This document shows, one piece after another, positions 42,742 to 54,491 of a stretch of 64,000 nt of DNA. The notes under the pieces are model-generated. The model was not told the origin of the DNA. It was given only the letters and a program-made list of their open reading frames with translations, and ran no database searches. Every line of letters starts with the position of its first letter. Within the stretch, counting starts at the first letter, position 1. The translations under genes and the position numbers were made by a program. The DNA lies in contig JAUPFP010000004.1 in the NCBI GenBank assembly GCA_036925085.1, positions 572,001 to 636,000 of the forward strand, given 5' to 3'. This stretch comes from Brachycybe producta. Lineage: Eukaryota; Arthropoda; Diplopoda; Playtdesmida; Andrognathidae.

Positions 42742-43395
42742 TTAAGAGCCTACAGTGAAAAAAAACTTACAAAAATCTTCGCATGTGGGCGCTTCTGTAG
42801 CTGTGACGTCAACATGTGGCAAAAAAATCAATTTTGATACATTTTTGTCCGCCATCTTTTCTCTTATCGATGGATAGAAGTGGGTATATTTTAATAACGA
42901 CTCTTTTTTGGGTAAATATGCACTACTGAAAAAAGGAAGAGCAACTTTTGATCTACAATGGTGAGTAATTTGAGTCATATACAATTAGCGTTCAAATTTT
43001 AGGGTATCATGAAACTTATGGTTAGTGGGAAATTTAGATCCTATAAAATGTATTAACGGAGGAGCTTTTGTCGCCTATGGGATTTAACATGAGCTAAAAA
43101 AAATACGAGATTTTAAAATGAAATTAAAAATAGAAAAACTAATTATAAATTTTTACCAATGTATCACTAGATGAGCAATATTGTTATGTACATATTGCAA
43201 TTTGAATTTTGAAAATCACAATTTCTGTTGCAGAAAACAAAACATTTGTCTGAACCATCTATTTTTTAAAATAGGAATTTTTCTTTCTCATTGGCTTCAA
43301 TGGCTTAGCTGCGGGGCGCCACTAAACGGCGAAAAGTGGAACTATAATTGTCATCTGCTAATATTCAAAATGGCGTCACACATATAGGCTCTTAA
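42742..43395. mobile_element. 654-bp TIR element bounded by TTAA
   Basis: The left end TTAAGAGCCTACAGTG pairs with the right end CACATATAGGCTCTTAA. TTAA at both borders fits the TTAA target site of piggyBac-type elements, although the terminal bases do not identify the superfamily. The interior has no transposase frame. Confidence 0.6.
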
Positions 43396-44698
43396 AATAT
43401 TAACTAACCAATCAGATCTCATTAAAATGAAAAGACAGGTCAGCTTATTATGAGATGGTAGCTACAATCTACAATCTTCTACATATCACTTTTTGAACAG
43501 GCTAGAGATTAGATTAAGTGATGCAAATATGCAGTAAAGCTTTAAATTTTGCTGCTAAAGAAATCAGCAAGCAGTTGCTTTAAAACAAACTTTTTTCCCA
43601 AAATTTTGGCTGTTATTGAAATAGTTTACATTAACATTATAAATCTGAAAATAGAATTACTGTTGAACCACCTTTTAAAATGCAAAATATGTTTTAAATT
43701 TTAATTTCTGTGGAAATTACATGTTATTTTTTCAAAAAGAGACAGTGTGTGAAATTTTCATTCATGAATAAAAAAAATAATACTCAGGGAAACAAAAGGT
43801 GTGCATATGAGACTACCGGTGTGTCCATAGTGGCACACCGGCCGGAAACATATCAAATTTTAAAACATTTAACCGTGAAAAAGCCATATGTTGTTATTCT
43901 CATATATGACAATGTCAGCTTACTAATTTTTCGTTGCTTTCTCAACTGCCCCATAGTGAAATAGACCGTTGTTGGCCATTCAATGGTGGTCACTGGTCAG
44001 TCACGTCTAATTTACAGTGTTTTTTCAGCTTATCCCCCTCTCCCTTCAATTCCAGAAAAGTTTCCACACACAAAAAAAAGTGACCATCATCACCACCTTA
44101 ACGTGTAAAACATTAATTATTCATAGGAGGGTTTCATCAAGCGGCTTTTCCTTTTAAAGTTTTTTTTTTCTTTCTTTAAAAAAATGGTGCAATTTAATTT
44201 TATGATAGTGGTGGTCATCGTGCAAGTGTTGTGCCCTACAATAGATAAAACTGACCAGCAGTTTACTGTTGTTGTTGTTGTTGACCATTCTAGAAAACCT
44301 ATTAAAAAAAACTTTGGTGAAACAAAAAATGTGCCATGTACTTTTATATAACCAAGTTTATGGCCCACAACCACAAATTTTATAGTCCAATTTTCATGGT
44401 TCTGTTTATTGAAAACATGGGTTCGGTTCACATACTCAAGATTTAACTCATTGGAAAACTATTTACAAGTCAACAAGTGTTCTAATAAATTTAATGCCAA
44501 GCATATTAATATACAGGGTGTCAACAAAACATTTCAGCACTGTACAAATTGATTTCATTGCACATTCGCCTTTCCTGTTCTGTTTTTTTTTTTAGAAATA
44601 ACTTTTAAAAAGTAATAAAAGTGCAGTAGAAAACGCTAACAAAATGGAAGAAACAAATATTTTTTCGTGTTTAAATAAATATTCCAAAGAGCTGCTTT

Positions 44699-45105
44699 TG
44701 CTTAAAGTTAAGTTATTTTCAAACTAACCTAACAAGCTTATTTTGAAAGATATCAACATGAAAATAAACTTAAGTGAGTAAGGCTCAATAAACTACCCTA
44801 TTTTGTACACTATATAATGTATATTGAAAACTAAAATATTAAAATGAATAAGCTAGTTATTTCCATAAAACTATTATTGAAAATAAACTTTTTAAATTTA
44901 CAAATTTTACAAAATTTAACGTTTTTTTTTCTTCTTCCGACCAACGTCAAATTTAAATTTGAAGTTTTTAAAATATTACACAATGTTTAGTTTCAAAAAT
45001 ATTCTACTGAAAATGATATTTGTATATCCATTTACTATTCTAGTTTCTAACATACTATCAATATACTTCTGGAACTTGTTTCTAAAATATCCGGAAACCT
45101 TTTCG
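44699..45105. mobile_element. Divergent TIR family A sequence
   Basis: CTTATTTTGAAAGATATCAA followed by CATGAAAATAAACTTAAGTG matches the right arm. A second, weaker arm ends TTCTAGTTTCTAACATACT. The copy is degraded. Confidence 0.4.
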
Positions 45106-46090
45106 AACCATAAGTGGCAATAAAAAAAGGTAAGCTTCATCTTGTAATAGTTACATACTGTAAATGTACCATAAATTTGGTAGCTAGAGGGGCTAATGGA
45201 GAGAGAGAGAGAGAGAGAGAGAAAGGGGGGCTTTTTATTATAAGAAAGTGGGTCAGAAAAACATCATAAACAAGTGATCCATTTAATAGTTGTCCATTTT
45301 TTTTGACTCCCCCACACACCTAACTCACTCTCAATAGGTTTTATATGAAATATCCCAATGTATGCCACTAATGAATAAGTAAACGCATAAAATGTATGTA
45401 ATTAATAATCTCTACAGAAACGAACATCACTTGACTTTTAAAAGGCCAATTTATGTCCTAATTATAGGGTCCAGAAACATACGAAAATATTTGTCAGAAA
45501 TTATTCTTTATTTTTGAATATGTGTTCAACAAGACATTTAAAAAAGAAAATAAGAGAAAATATAAATGCTTAGGTTTGTTTAAACTGGAACAAAACGAGC
45601 CTAAAGGCAAGAAAATTGTTAACACAAATGGTATTTCTTCTTGTTAGTTTGTTACTTTATTAAAAACAGTGAATTTCATATTTAAGAAGTAATATTTTTC
45701 AGGTCAGGTCCTCTTTCCCTCTCTTCTATTTTTTTTATAATATGTGATTGCAAAAGTAGGTTGGAGTAAAAAGATCACAAGACAATCAATCATATTTTCA
45801 TACAAGGATGTAACTTTTTTTAAAAAAAAAGACCTTCTTCAAGATAATTTGATTCTTGCTACCGTAATCATTACATTGGCTTTATCAAAATGATGGGCTC
45901 GTGAGCTCAATGATTTTTAATGTAAGCCTGTGTTAGCATATTCATGTAAATTTTCTAAAGTTGTTTTGATATTGAATTGTTAGCAACATCAGTAACTTAC
46001 AGTAAGGTATAAAAGCTCATAAAGACCACAACTGTGAAAATCAGTATCTGTGTCAGCTTGTGTGCATTATTTTACATGATTGTGTGCACC

Positions 46091-46241
46091 GAATTGAACA
46101 AACGCCAAACTGAATAAGCGCCAACTTGAACTGTCACCAAACTGAATTAGCAAAAAAATTGAACAAACAAGAAACTAAACATAAGCCACAAATTTAACAC
46201 GATATCAGATTGGCGTTTGTTCAATTTGGAGCTTATTCAGT
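46091..46241. repeat. Inverted and short-phrase repeat
   Basis: ATTGAACAAACGCCAA and CTGAATAAGC occur at the left and as complements at the right (TTGGCGTTTGTTCAATTTGG, GCTTATTCAG). Between them the phrases GAAC, GCCAA and CTGAAT recur at roughly 12-16-nt steps. Confidence 0.75.
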
Positions 46242-46291
46242 CGCATCTGTGAGTGTTCGTCGTGCTCGTGCTCTTTGTGTGTTAGTATTCT

Positions 46292-46483
46292 TCATGTATG
46301 TTGTTGTGTTCCAATCTCACACGACAACTTAATCTTGGTTGTGGAGGCTAGCAATGCTTCTAGGTAATGTTGGTTGTAGTATGCTGGCAGTGATTCCAAT
46401 GACTCAATGAAGGATGCTACTTTGGACTGCGGTGCAAAGTGCCAACATGCTTGGACCGGCTTGGTCCTCATTAGTTCTATCAT
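46292..46483 (-). CDS. Candidate terminal exon or old coding remnant
   Basis: Read in the minus direction, a good acceptor (CTTTTTCGTCCATACAG) opens a frame WMIELMRTKPVQACWHFAPQ and onward to a TGA at 46,292, about 64 codons. The block is clearly GC-richer than its surroundings and the peptide is mixed in composition. It shows no similarity to a calpain C-terminus that I can see. It could be the last exon of a gene or part of a mobile element. Confidence 0.3.
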   Translation of the reverse strand: MIELMRTKPVQACWHFAPQSKVASFIESLESLPAYYNQHYLEALLASTTKIKLSCEIGTQQHT

Positions 46484-48263
46484 CCACTGTATGGACGAAA
46501 AAGAACATTTCTTTCTACTAGTAAATAGTTTAGTAAACTGGATGTGGAGGATATTCGAATGTAATCCCCTAATAAGTAATAACTAGCCTCCACCTCCAAG
46601 CCTCAACCTCGTTTGAGATGGGTACAATGAAATTGGTGTACACAAACACACACAGACAGTGTTCGTTTGCGTTTCTTGTGTGTTTGTTTGTATTGTGTGT
46701 GTGTGCGGTTACCTGAAATATTTTAAAAACTACCTTAAATTTGATCTAATGTTTCATTTTGTATCTTCCATATGTAAATCTATGATATTCAAATAAATGA
46801 ATCGAGGTTGAGCTGCATTTACTTGTGCATCATCATTCTCAGTCACTCATTCTCTCTCTCTTCAAAATGACACCTGATCCAAAGAAAAACCTGTAGCCTA
46901 ATTACTCTCTACTTCTCTTTAGGTTGAGATTTTTCTCCTTCATTTCAAAGACCCCCTTCAGGCCTAAATTAACACTGTTCGCAGATGAATTACAAGCATT
47001 CTCTATATCTAATTCTCTCCTATCTTAAAAGAGGATAAACTCCTCCTCTCTTTCTCAATTTCTTCATCCACACCTTCAAACATTTTAGCCCTATTCATCT
47101 GAATATAGAGTTGACTCAAAGAATGTCTTTTTAGACCATAAAAAATTTAAGCAAAAAAAAATGTGCATTTAAGAGAGAAGACCTAAGTAGCTTTTAATAC
47201 TGTGTGGACCATGCGTAACATGTTAAGCATACCTAATTCCTTCTTCACAAAATATAAGTTCAGAATGTCAGAAGAAGCTAGAAGAAAACTAAAAAAAATC
47301 GTCCTAAACTTCCCTTTTTTTTGAACAAAAGTTTCATTCCACATCAAATAGAATAAGAAGAAAAAATGATCATATAATTGCTTTTTTTTACCAACTATAT
47401 GCCACATTACAATTATCTATTATAGGTAAAGGATGTCTTGGAAAACAATTGGAGCACAAATACACAAAACACACAAAAGAAGACCAAAAATCCTTTTCTT
47501 AGAAAATACAATTTTTTTGAATGCACTTCAACAAAAATGTGGGCATAATTACACCTCAATTATCTTTGAAAGTTTTGCTCAAATTTTTTCAAACAAAAAA
47601 AAATTCGACACTGTTGCAATCAATTTAATAAGTGTATATTGTGAATAAACAAAACATTATTGAACTTGAATACTTGTCGGCATTATCTTATTTTTACTTG
47701 AAATAAAATGACATAAAACGTTCGTAAGCCTATTAAAAGTATTGAAATTGATACACTATTAAAAAAAATGGCCGCCAATTTGAGCTATTAAATGTGCTTA
47801 GTTTGTCAAAAAAAAGTTTTTTGTATCTATTTAATTACTTACCAACATTCTACTCGAATTATTTTGGTCGCAAACACAAATCTAAATATTTACTAAACTT
47901 TAAAAAAAAACTAAAAATGTTGTAAACATAAATAAAACTTTCATTTTAGCGCGTTTTTGGACCAACTTCACATTTCATAAAAACAGGAAATACTTTTTTT
48001 TTTACTCAGAATCTAAGAAGAATGTCCCTTAACAAAAGCGCCAAATATTGTATTCCGCGCCACACATTGGCTAAAAAGTACAACTATTTATTGTGTCAAA
48101 TTTCTGAACGCGCAATTTTTAAAATAGAAATGAAATTATATTTCATAAAAAAGAAGGAATTTCTTTTATTATATGTAACAAGATTTTGAATAAACGTTTT
48201 TTTAAAATAAATTACGAAAATAACTCAGTTTCTTAAATCAAGTTCTAAATTATTTTTGCAATC

Positions 48264-48645
48264 TTAAGGTGATTTTAATTTAAAGTGTAAACGCCTCTTG
48301 AACTCTAGAATGATTATTCTCTGTATTTCAGGTACAAAATTGTAGAGAAACTTGAATGTGTTTTAAAAACTAAAAAAGGTAACTCAAACACTTCAACAGT
48401 ATTTTCATAATGATTTCTTTCAAAATAAGCTTTTTATGTGAGTTTGAAAAAGACCCAACTTTAATCAAACGAATTTTTTTTATTCTTATCTATAAAAAGT
48501 TTATTTTGAAAGACATTTACATGAAATTATCCGTAAGTGATTAAGCTACCCTTCTAGTTTCTAAACCACTTTCAAGTTTCTCTTAATTTCGCTCCTGAAA
48601 GAGCTCAGAGTTCGAAAATAAGCTGTTCATCAACCACCTTAATCT
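48264..48645. mobile_element. TIR family A, near full-length copy
   Basis: The borders are TTAAGGTGATTTTAATTT and GTTCATCAACCACCTTAA. Inner arms are present on both sides of the core GACCCAACTTTAATCAAACG. At about 380 bp this is one of the best copies. TTAA sits at both borders. Confidence 0.8.
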
Positions 48646-48779
48646 AAAATCATAAATAATATTTATTTAAACAAAAATGATCGAGAAATCCACCAACTTT
48701 CTAATATTTTTAAATCTAATTTTGTTAAGATGAAACTTAGGATGGTGTCAAAACACCCCCCTCAAACACGGGGTTATTA

Positions 48780-49085
48780 ATATTTCTTTTTGAAAATGTT
48801 TTAGAAAATAGAAGGGTAGCTCAATCACTTTACTAGTAATTGTCATCTTGATATATTTAAAAATAACGCGACCCATCTTCAAGCTGACGATATTTTTTTT
48901 AATTTTTGGTCTATAAAAGTTTATTTTGAAATTTATCAACATGAAAATATTTTTTAAATAATATTAAGTGATTCAGCTATCGTTCTAGTTTCTAACACAC
49001 TTTCAATGTCTTCTTACTGTTCTTGTTCCAGAAACGCAAAAAAACCAGAGTTCGAAATTCACCCTGTTCATAAAACATTGTAAGA
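48780..49085. mobile_element. TIR family A copy
   Basis: Left arm GAAAATAGAAGGGTAGCTCA with ATCACTTTACTAGTAATTG; right arm AAAGTTTATTTTGAAATTTA with AAGTGATTCAGCTATCGTTC and TAGTTTCTAACAC; then CTGTTCATAAAACATTGTAA. Confidence 0.75.
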
Positions 49086-49516
49086 TTTCAATTAATATAT
49101 ATTTTAATTTTATAAAAAACGAAAAAAAAAACAGAAAGCAGAATTCAATATTCAATGGGGTTTATTTTAAACTCAACATAAATATAATAATAAAAGACAA
49201 TATTCACTGTTGTTTTCAGCATGTAACATGCTTAATAAACTTAATAATCTTTTATTTTTATTTAAAAAAAATGGACTAAAATATTTTACGAATAATAAAC
49301 ATGTAAATGGCAATTTTAAAATAAAATAATAAAAAATATTGTATAAATTGATATTTTCTTTGGATTTAAAACATTTTCTTTCTTCATATAAATACAATTT
49401 TAACAAAAAATAATATTCATGAGTATATTGTCATAAGAATGACCTGAAATTCAAACAAGAAATTAATTCATAAAACAATTAATTAGAATTTTTCTATTAT
49501 TATTTGTATTATATAC

Positions 49517-49572
49517 CTCTTCCAATGACAAAGGATTTGTTTTCAACCTCATGTTAAGATTCCTGAACCGAT
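49517..49572 (-). CDS. Candidate further exon of the calpain EF-hand domain
   Basis: The segment lies between a CCTAG acceptor and a GAAGAG|GTATAT donor. Read as 2 + 54 nt it encodes RFRNLNMRLKTNPLSLEE, which sits where classical calpains have RFDxDxSGxIxxxEL (EF-hand 3) but keeps none of the Ca2+-ligand pattern. Its phase does not join exon 14 directly: in phase 0 it meets TGA. A small 3n+1 exon would have to lie between, or this is not an exon. The remaining 3' end of the gene was not found. Confidence 0.3.
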
Positions 49573-49804
49573 CTAGGGATTTATTTAAGAATTAATACTC
49601 TTACTTATTACTTGATTAATCGAAAGTGAGCCTACCGTGAGCAATATATATCCGAACCATGGCTCTTAAAAATATGTCCGAAGTGAGGACAGAATGTTTA
49701 ACAAACCTCAAGACTAAACATTCTAAGACTTTATTGCTCACACTCACACCTGTTTAGAAAAAATACTATGTTTTAGATAAATACAAATGAATATTATTAT
49801 TTTA

Positions 49805-50118
49805 ATGTGGTTTTAAAGTGTAAACACCTCTCGAACTCTGTCAGGTACAAATTGAAGAGAAACTTGAATGTGTTTTAGAAACTAGAAAGGTAGCTCAGTC
49901 ATTCATATGTATTTTCATGTAAATAAACCAATCCGAAATTATCCAAATAAACTTTTAAAGTGAATTTAAAAATGACCTGACATTAAGCAGACAATATTTT
50001 TTTAATTTTTGACTATAACAAGTTTCCTTTAAAAGATATCAACCTGAAAATACTCTTCTAGTTTCTGCAGCACTTTCTAGTTTCTCACTTTATGTTCATA
50101 AACCACCTTAAATAAATG
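49805..50118. mobile_element. TIR family A copy within the 3' part of the calpain locus
   Basis: It starts near GTGGTTTTAAAGTGTAAACA, has GAAACTAGAAAGGTAGCTCA and the core GACCTGACATTAAGCAGACA, and ends GTTCATAAACCACCTTAA. It lies downstream of calpain exon 14 (50,296). Confidence 0.75.
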
Positions 50119-50295
50119 GAAATATTAAAATAGATAACAACCCGTTTCCCATAGTAATGATCGCAAATGATAACTGCTAACTCGACCCGAACTGCTTTGA
50201 TCAAACTTCAGAAAAGCAGACTAGAAAACAGAACGCACACAAAATAAAATATAAAAAATAATCATGATACTTTTGTGAATTTAATCTCAATATAC

Positions 50296-53200
50296 CTGCC
50301 ATAGATGAGCAGTTCTCATAAGTCCTGGAACATCACTCAAATTTACACGGCCACTTATGCAACTCTTGACAATAAATTTAAGGAGGAATTACTCTCGTAT
50401 AATTCATAAATTATATAAGAAATAGAAATCGTATATTAAAAGGATACATCTTTTAGCATTATTAATGCACGACAAAGTTCCAATGAAGGCTTTTCTGGTA
50501 ATGACAACAAAGCTAATTTGCATAGAAAAACAAAAAACATAATTATTATGCAAAGTAATTAATCCTTTAAATTGTTCTGATCAACAGTAAAATACTTTTC
50601 CAATAAAGTCGAAATATCTTTTGCAGTCTATTAGCATCGATTTCTGCAGGAAACTAGAAGAGATATTTAAAAAAATAATTAATATCGGATACTTTTTATG
50701 ATTAAGATGGTTTTTAAAGAGTAAACGTTCTTCGAACTTTGAATATTCATGTCCTTCAAGATTAACATTAAAAGTAACTTGAAAATGTTTTAAAAACTAG
50801 AATTGTAGCCCAAACACTTAAGATATCAACATGAAAATAGTATTAAGTGGTTCAACTACCGTTCTAGTTATTAAATCACATACAATTTTTCCATAGTGTT
50901 TTTTTTCTAAAACGTCAAAAAAAGACTTGGACAATCAGCTGTTCATAAAAGAGCTTAATAATTAATAAGTTACCTTTGAACTGCATTTTGCCAAAATAGC
51001 ACGTCCTTCACGCTAAACCAATTGTACAAATATATAACATATTTTAGAAATAATATGAAAAATGTAATTTACATGTAATTATAAACATACAAGCATACGA
51101 AAGTTGTCTTCACCATTATCAATTGGTATACTTTGCAACACCATGTTGTCGTCATTTACTTCCCTACAGAAAATTATACAATATTGTATTTATTAGATGT
51201 GGATTTACTTTAAAATAATTTTTTGAATAAATTTTCTTCACACAATCATTTTTTCTATTTTTTAAAAACTATTCATGTTTGTAATTATTTTTTTTCCAAA
51301 TAAATTACCATATGGTGCTTTGTTCATCTGTGTAGATTCTGAGCAAAAATTTTGTTTCACAATCTGGAACCTGAGTGCAAGGAATGACAACATAGTCTCC
51401 AGGTCTAAGAGTGAAGAAAGTGACCGTTTCACGAGAACTCGAATGATTTGTAACATCCAGAGGACTATTCTGCATCACAAAAGCCGCGTTCAACCTCGTG
51501 GCCGTATAAGGAACCTACATCCAAATTAAATAAACAATTTATCTCCGTAATTCTAACTAAAATATACTCTATTATTGCGACGAGTTACTTCGTAAACGGC
51601 AAAACCTATTGGATGTAGAGGATTGAGCCTTTTACGTTCAGTTGCACTGTTAGTAGGATCGTAATATTGCATCACCGACACAACCACATGACATTTTTGA
51701 GCTCCGTTCAAAGGAATTTGGACATGGAATTGAGGATTGGAAGTTACAGTGTCTAGAGATTTGTTTTGGAAAAAAAAACTATTGTTTATTAAAAAAAAAT
51801 TAATAATAATTATAATTTTAAAACATATTATACCGATGTGCCCTGGGCCACCTCCTGCATTATAACCCGAGCGCCAACGTCGCCTTGCAATAACTGCTCT
51901 CCATGGTTTTTTACCATGGAGTAGTGGTTCCGACATCCAGTCGTCTGGACCTACATGAACCACATCTAAATGCGTAAATTGCCGTACAAAATCATCAAAC
52001 GACATCCTAGAAAAATGTAATTTTCAAAAGAAGTATTAAATGATGACGGCTTGTATAAATTCTGACAAAAAAAATATACCAAAATTCATCATCATTTTTG
52101 GTTCGAGGTCTGTCCTGCTCTTTGATGCTGTCCCATTCCCACGATCTTTCGCTCCAAGGACCTGACCATTCGCCGCTCCCATTAGCCGTTCTTAACCTCA
52201 CCATTGGCATTTCACCTCCTCTTGTTCTAACCTAATTAGTTTGTAAATATTGAAAAAGAAAATTCATAAATTCATCCTTTATGTTTTGCAATGCAGTGTC
52301 CAAATTGCTTCACTCTTACCTACCCTGACCAATCCCATCACAGAGTAGGCTAAGCGAGTCATTAGGCCGTGACGTAAACGTAATTGCTTTTTACTGCCCT
52401 TTATTTAAACAGCAAAAAAAAAATCAATTCAAATTAATTAAACTTGATGAATGTTACTCCTGGATATAGTTGTTTATAGTTGGTATAGATGTTTTATGAA
52501 CAGCTAATTTTCGAACTCTTGGTTATTCTGCGTTTCAGAAACAACACGAAGAAATTCAAAGTCTGTTAAAAAACTAGAATGATAGCCAAGCCTCTTAATA
52601 GTATTTTCAAGTTAATATATTTTTTAAAAAAAGTTCGGTCATTTTCAAACGAACACAAAAACTTCATTTTAAAAAATTTCAACATGAAAATACCCTTAAG
52701 TGACTGAGCCTTAGTTTTTAAAAACATTTTTAAGTTTCTCTTGAAATTTTGTTCCTGAAATACAGAATAACCAGAGTTAGTGCTGCGTTTACACTTTGAA
52801 ACTATGATAAATTGTTATAAACTTACTGCATGTATGCTTGCAGCCAATATAGTTGCTCTTGGAAGAGCACTGCTCACCAATTGCAGAGTTAAATAGCGGT
52901 CCTGACTAGGAAGGTTGAAATTTTGAACAATACTACCAGTTAAATCCTGCAATGCCTGAGTAGTGGATCCAGATCCCAACTGCTCGTAATTACCATAAAA
53001 TCTACATCGAATTAAAAAAAAACATCATAAAAATTACGAATGCAATTTTCTTTTACAGTAAGAATGAATATAATTATTATATCATCACTTCGTTTTATTA
53101 CAAATCCGTTCACTTTTGAAACAAGTTAATTTGAATTTAATAAACTTGCTTCAAGGCAGATAAAAAAAATTGTTTAAGGTTATTTTTGTTATAATGTATA

Positions 53201-54451
53201 ATTTTTTAATGGCTCATATTTTAACGCAATAAATTGTGTACCACTGGCAACATGGGATGGGCAATGGAATGAGGCATTTACAGGGTACACTTGCAGCTAT
53301 TCAAATAAGGCCAATAACCTAAGTTAAGTGATATTACATATTAAACCTTGGTTTACAAGTTAAGAGTTGAGTAAAGAATTTCTTTGTCGAGGTCTTGCAG
53401 ATTATTATAATTCTTGTAGTACTTAGTAGAAGAGGGTTTTTTTTTTCGAAAGAAAAAAAAACAACAACATAGGTGGGACTTGTATTTTTTTATAAGGCAC
53501 ATCAGCACTATATTTCAGGTAGGTCTGCAAACTCAGGTAATAATTTATTTATTACGAGAGATTTTGATGTGAGATAGGTTCTATACGTTGTGAATATATT
53601 TTACTTTGCGTAGGCTTTCTCGAGGAGTGCTGGCCAAAATTCGGTTGGATCCATGGAATGTAATGTGATGAGACGTCCTGCGTGTGTGGGAAGACGATCG
53701 TCCACCACCACTTCAACCCACTCGCCAAAATGCCAAAAACGAAATCGAAAATGACCATTGTAATTGTTTAATTCAAAATCTTGATCTGATGGAACAACTC
53801 GTTCCAATAGTTTTTTCATCCGAATTAAGCAATTGAGAGCGAAAAGAAGCCACGAATCTCCTATTAAAATTATTCAAAAAAAAAAAAACAGGATTTGAAA
53901 ATTTCTATTCATTTTTAGGATTATACATTACAGTAATAACCATTTAACACGAAATGGAAGGGACTGGGATATGTTTTTGTGTTTTGTTAACGCAAAATTC
54001 GTATTAAAAGGAAATAATGTCATGCTATTTGAATTCGAATTTTTAAAATTATTTTGCAAGCATCCAAGAGGGCCTGTGGCAGAAGGAAAAAAGTCCAATT
54101 GCAGCATGCGACACATATTGTCAAAAATCTAAAGATATAAACCCAATAACAATTGCAATATATGAGTTCTGGTGCAGCTGAAATAATTGCATTTTTAAAA
54201 TAAAATCTTCTGCAAGAGAGAGAGAGAGAGAGAGAATCCCCTATTCCTAGGGACTAAACCGAAAATATATTTCGTGTTATTCGTTTTTTCGTGTTAAATG
54301 GTTTTATTCTTTTCATTTTCTTGGGTGTGTTAAGAATTATATTTGTATAAATAATTACCTAATTCTCCAAGTTCAAGGTTTGCTGTTGAAATATCCTCAC
54401 TTCGAAACCTGGGCCTTGGACAAATTTCCTATTAAATTATTTAAAGAAAAA

Positions 54452-54491
<40 letters not shown>

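Larger units (their letters stand above)
26613..46090. other. Non-coding region upstream of the 26-kb exon
   Basis: The first kilobase should hold the 5' UTR and promoter of the unrecognised gene; no TATA element is clear in this AT-rich DNA. GC-richer islands without frames lie at 29,030-29,160 (with the palindrome GTGTCCACTTACAGTGGACAC within 29,055-29,080), 29,340-29,510 and 31,180-31,360. The rest is repeats, listed separately, and featureless AT-rich sequence. Confidence 0.55.
46484..50295. other. Region holding the unresolved 3' end of the calpain gene
   Basis: Three family A elements lie here. The candidate exon at 49,517-49,572 is the only exon-like segment I could link to the EF-hand domain. 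Otherwise I see AT-rich DNA with no supported coding sequence. Confidence 0.5.

Noticed and set aside
51275..51529. Plus-strand 84-codon frame
   Set aside because: Antisense shadow of calpain exon 9, which has matching splice sites and protein similarity on the minus strand.
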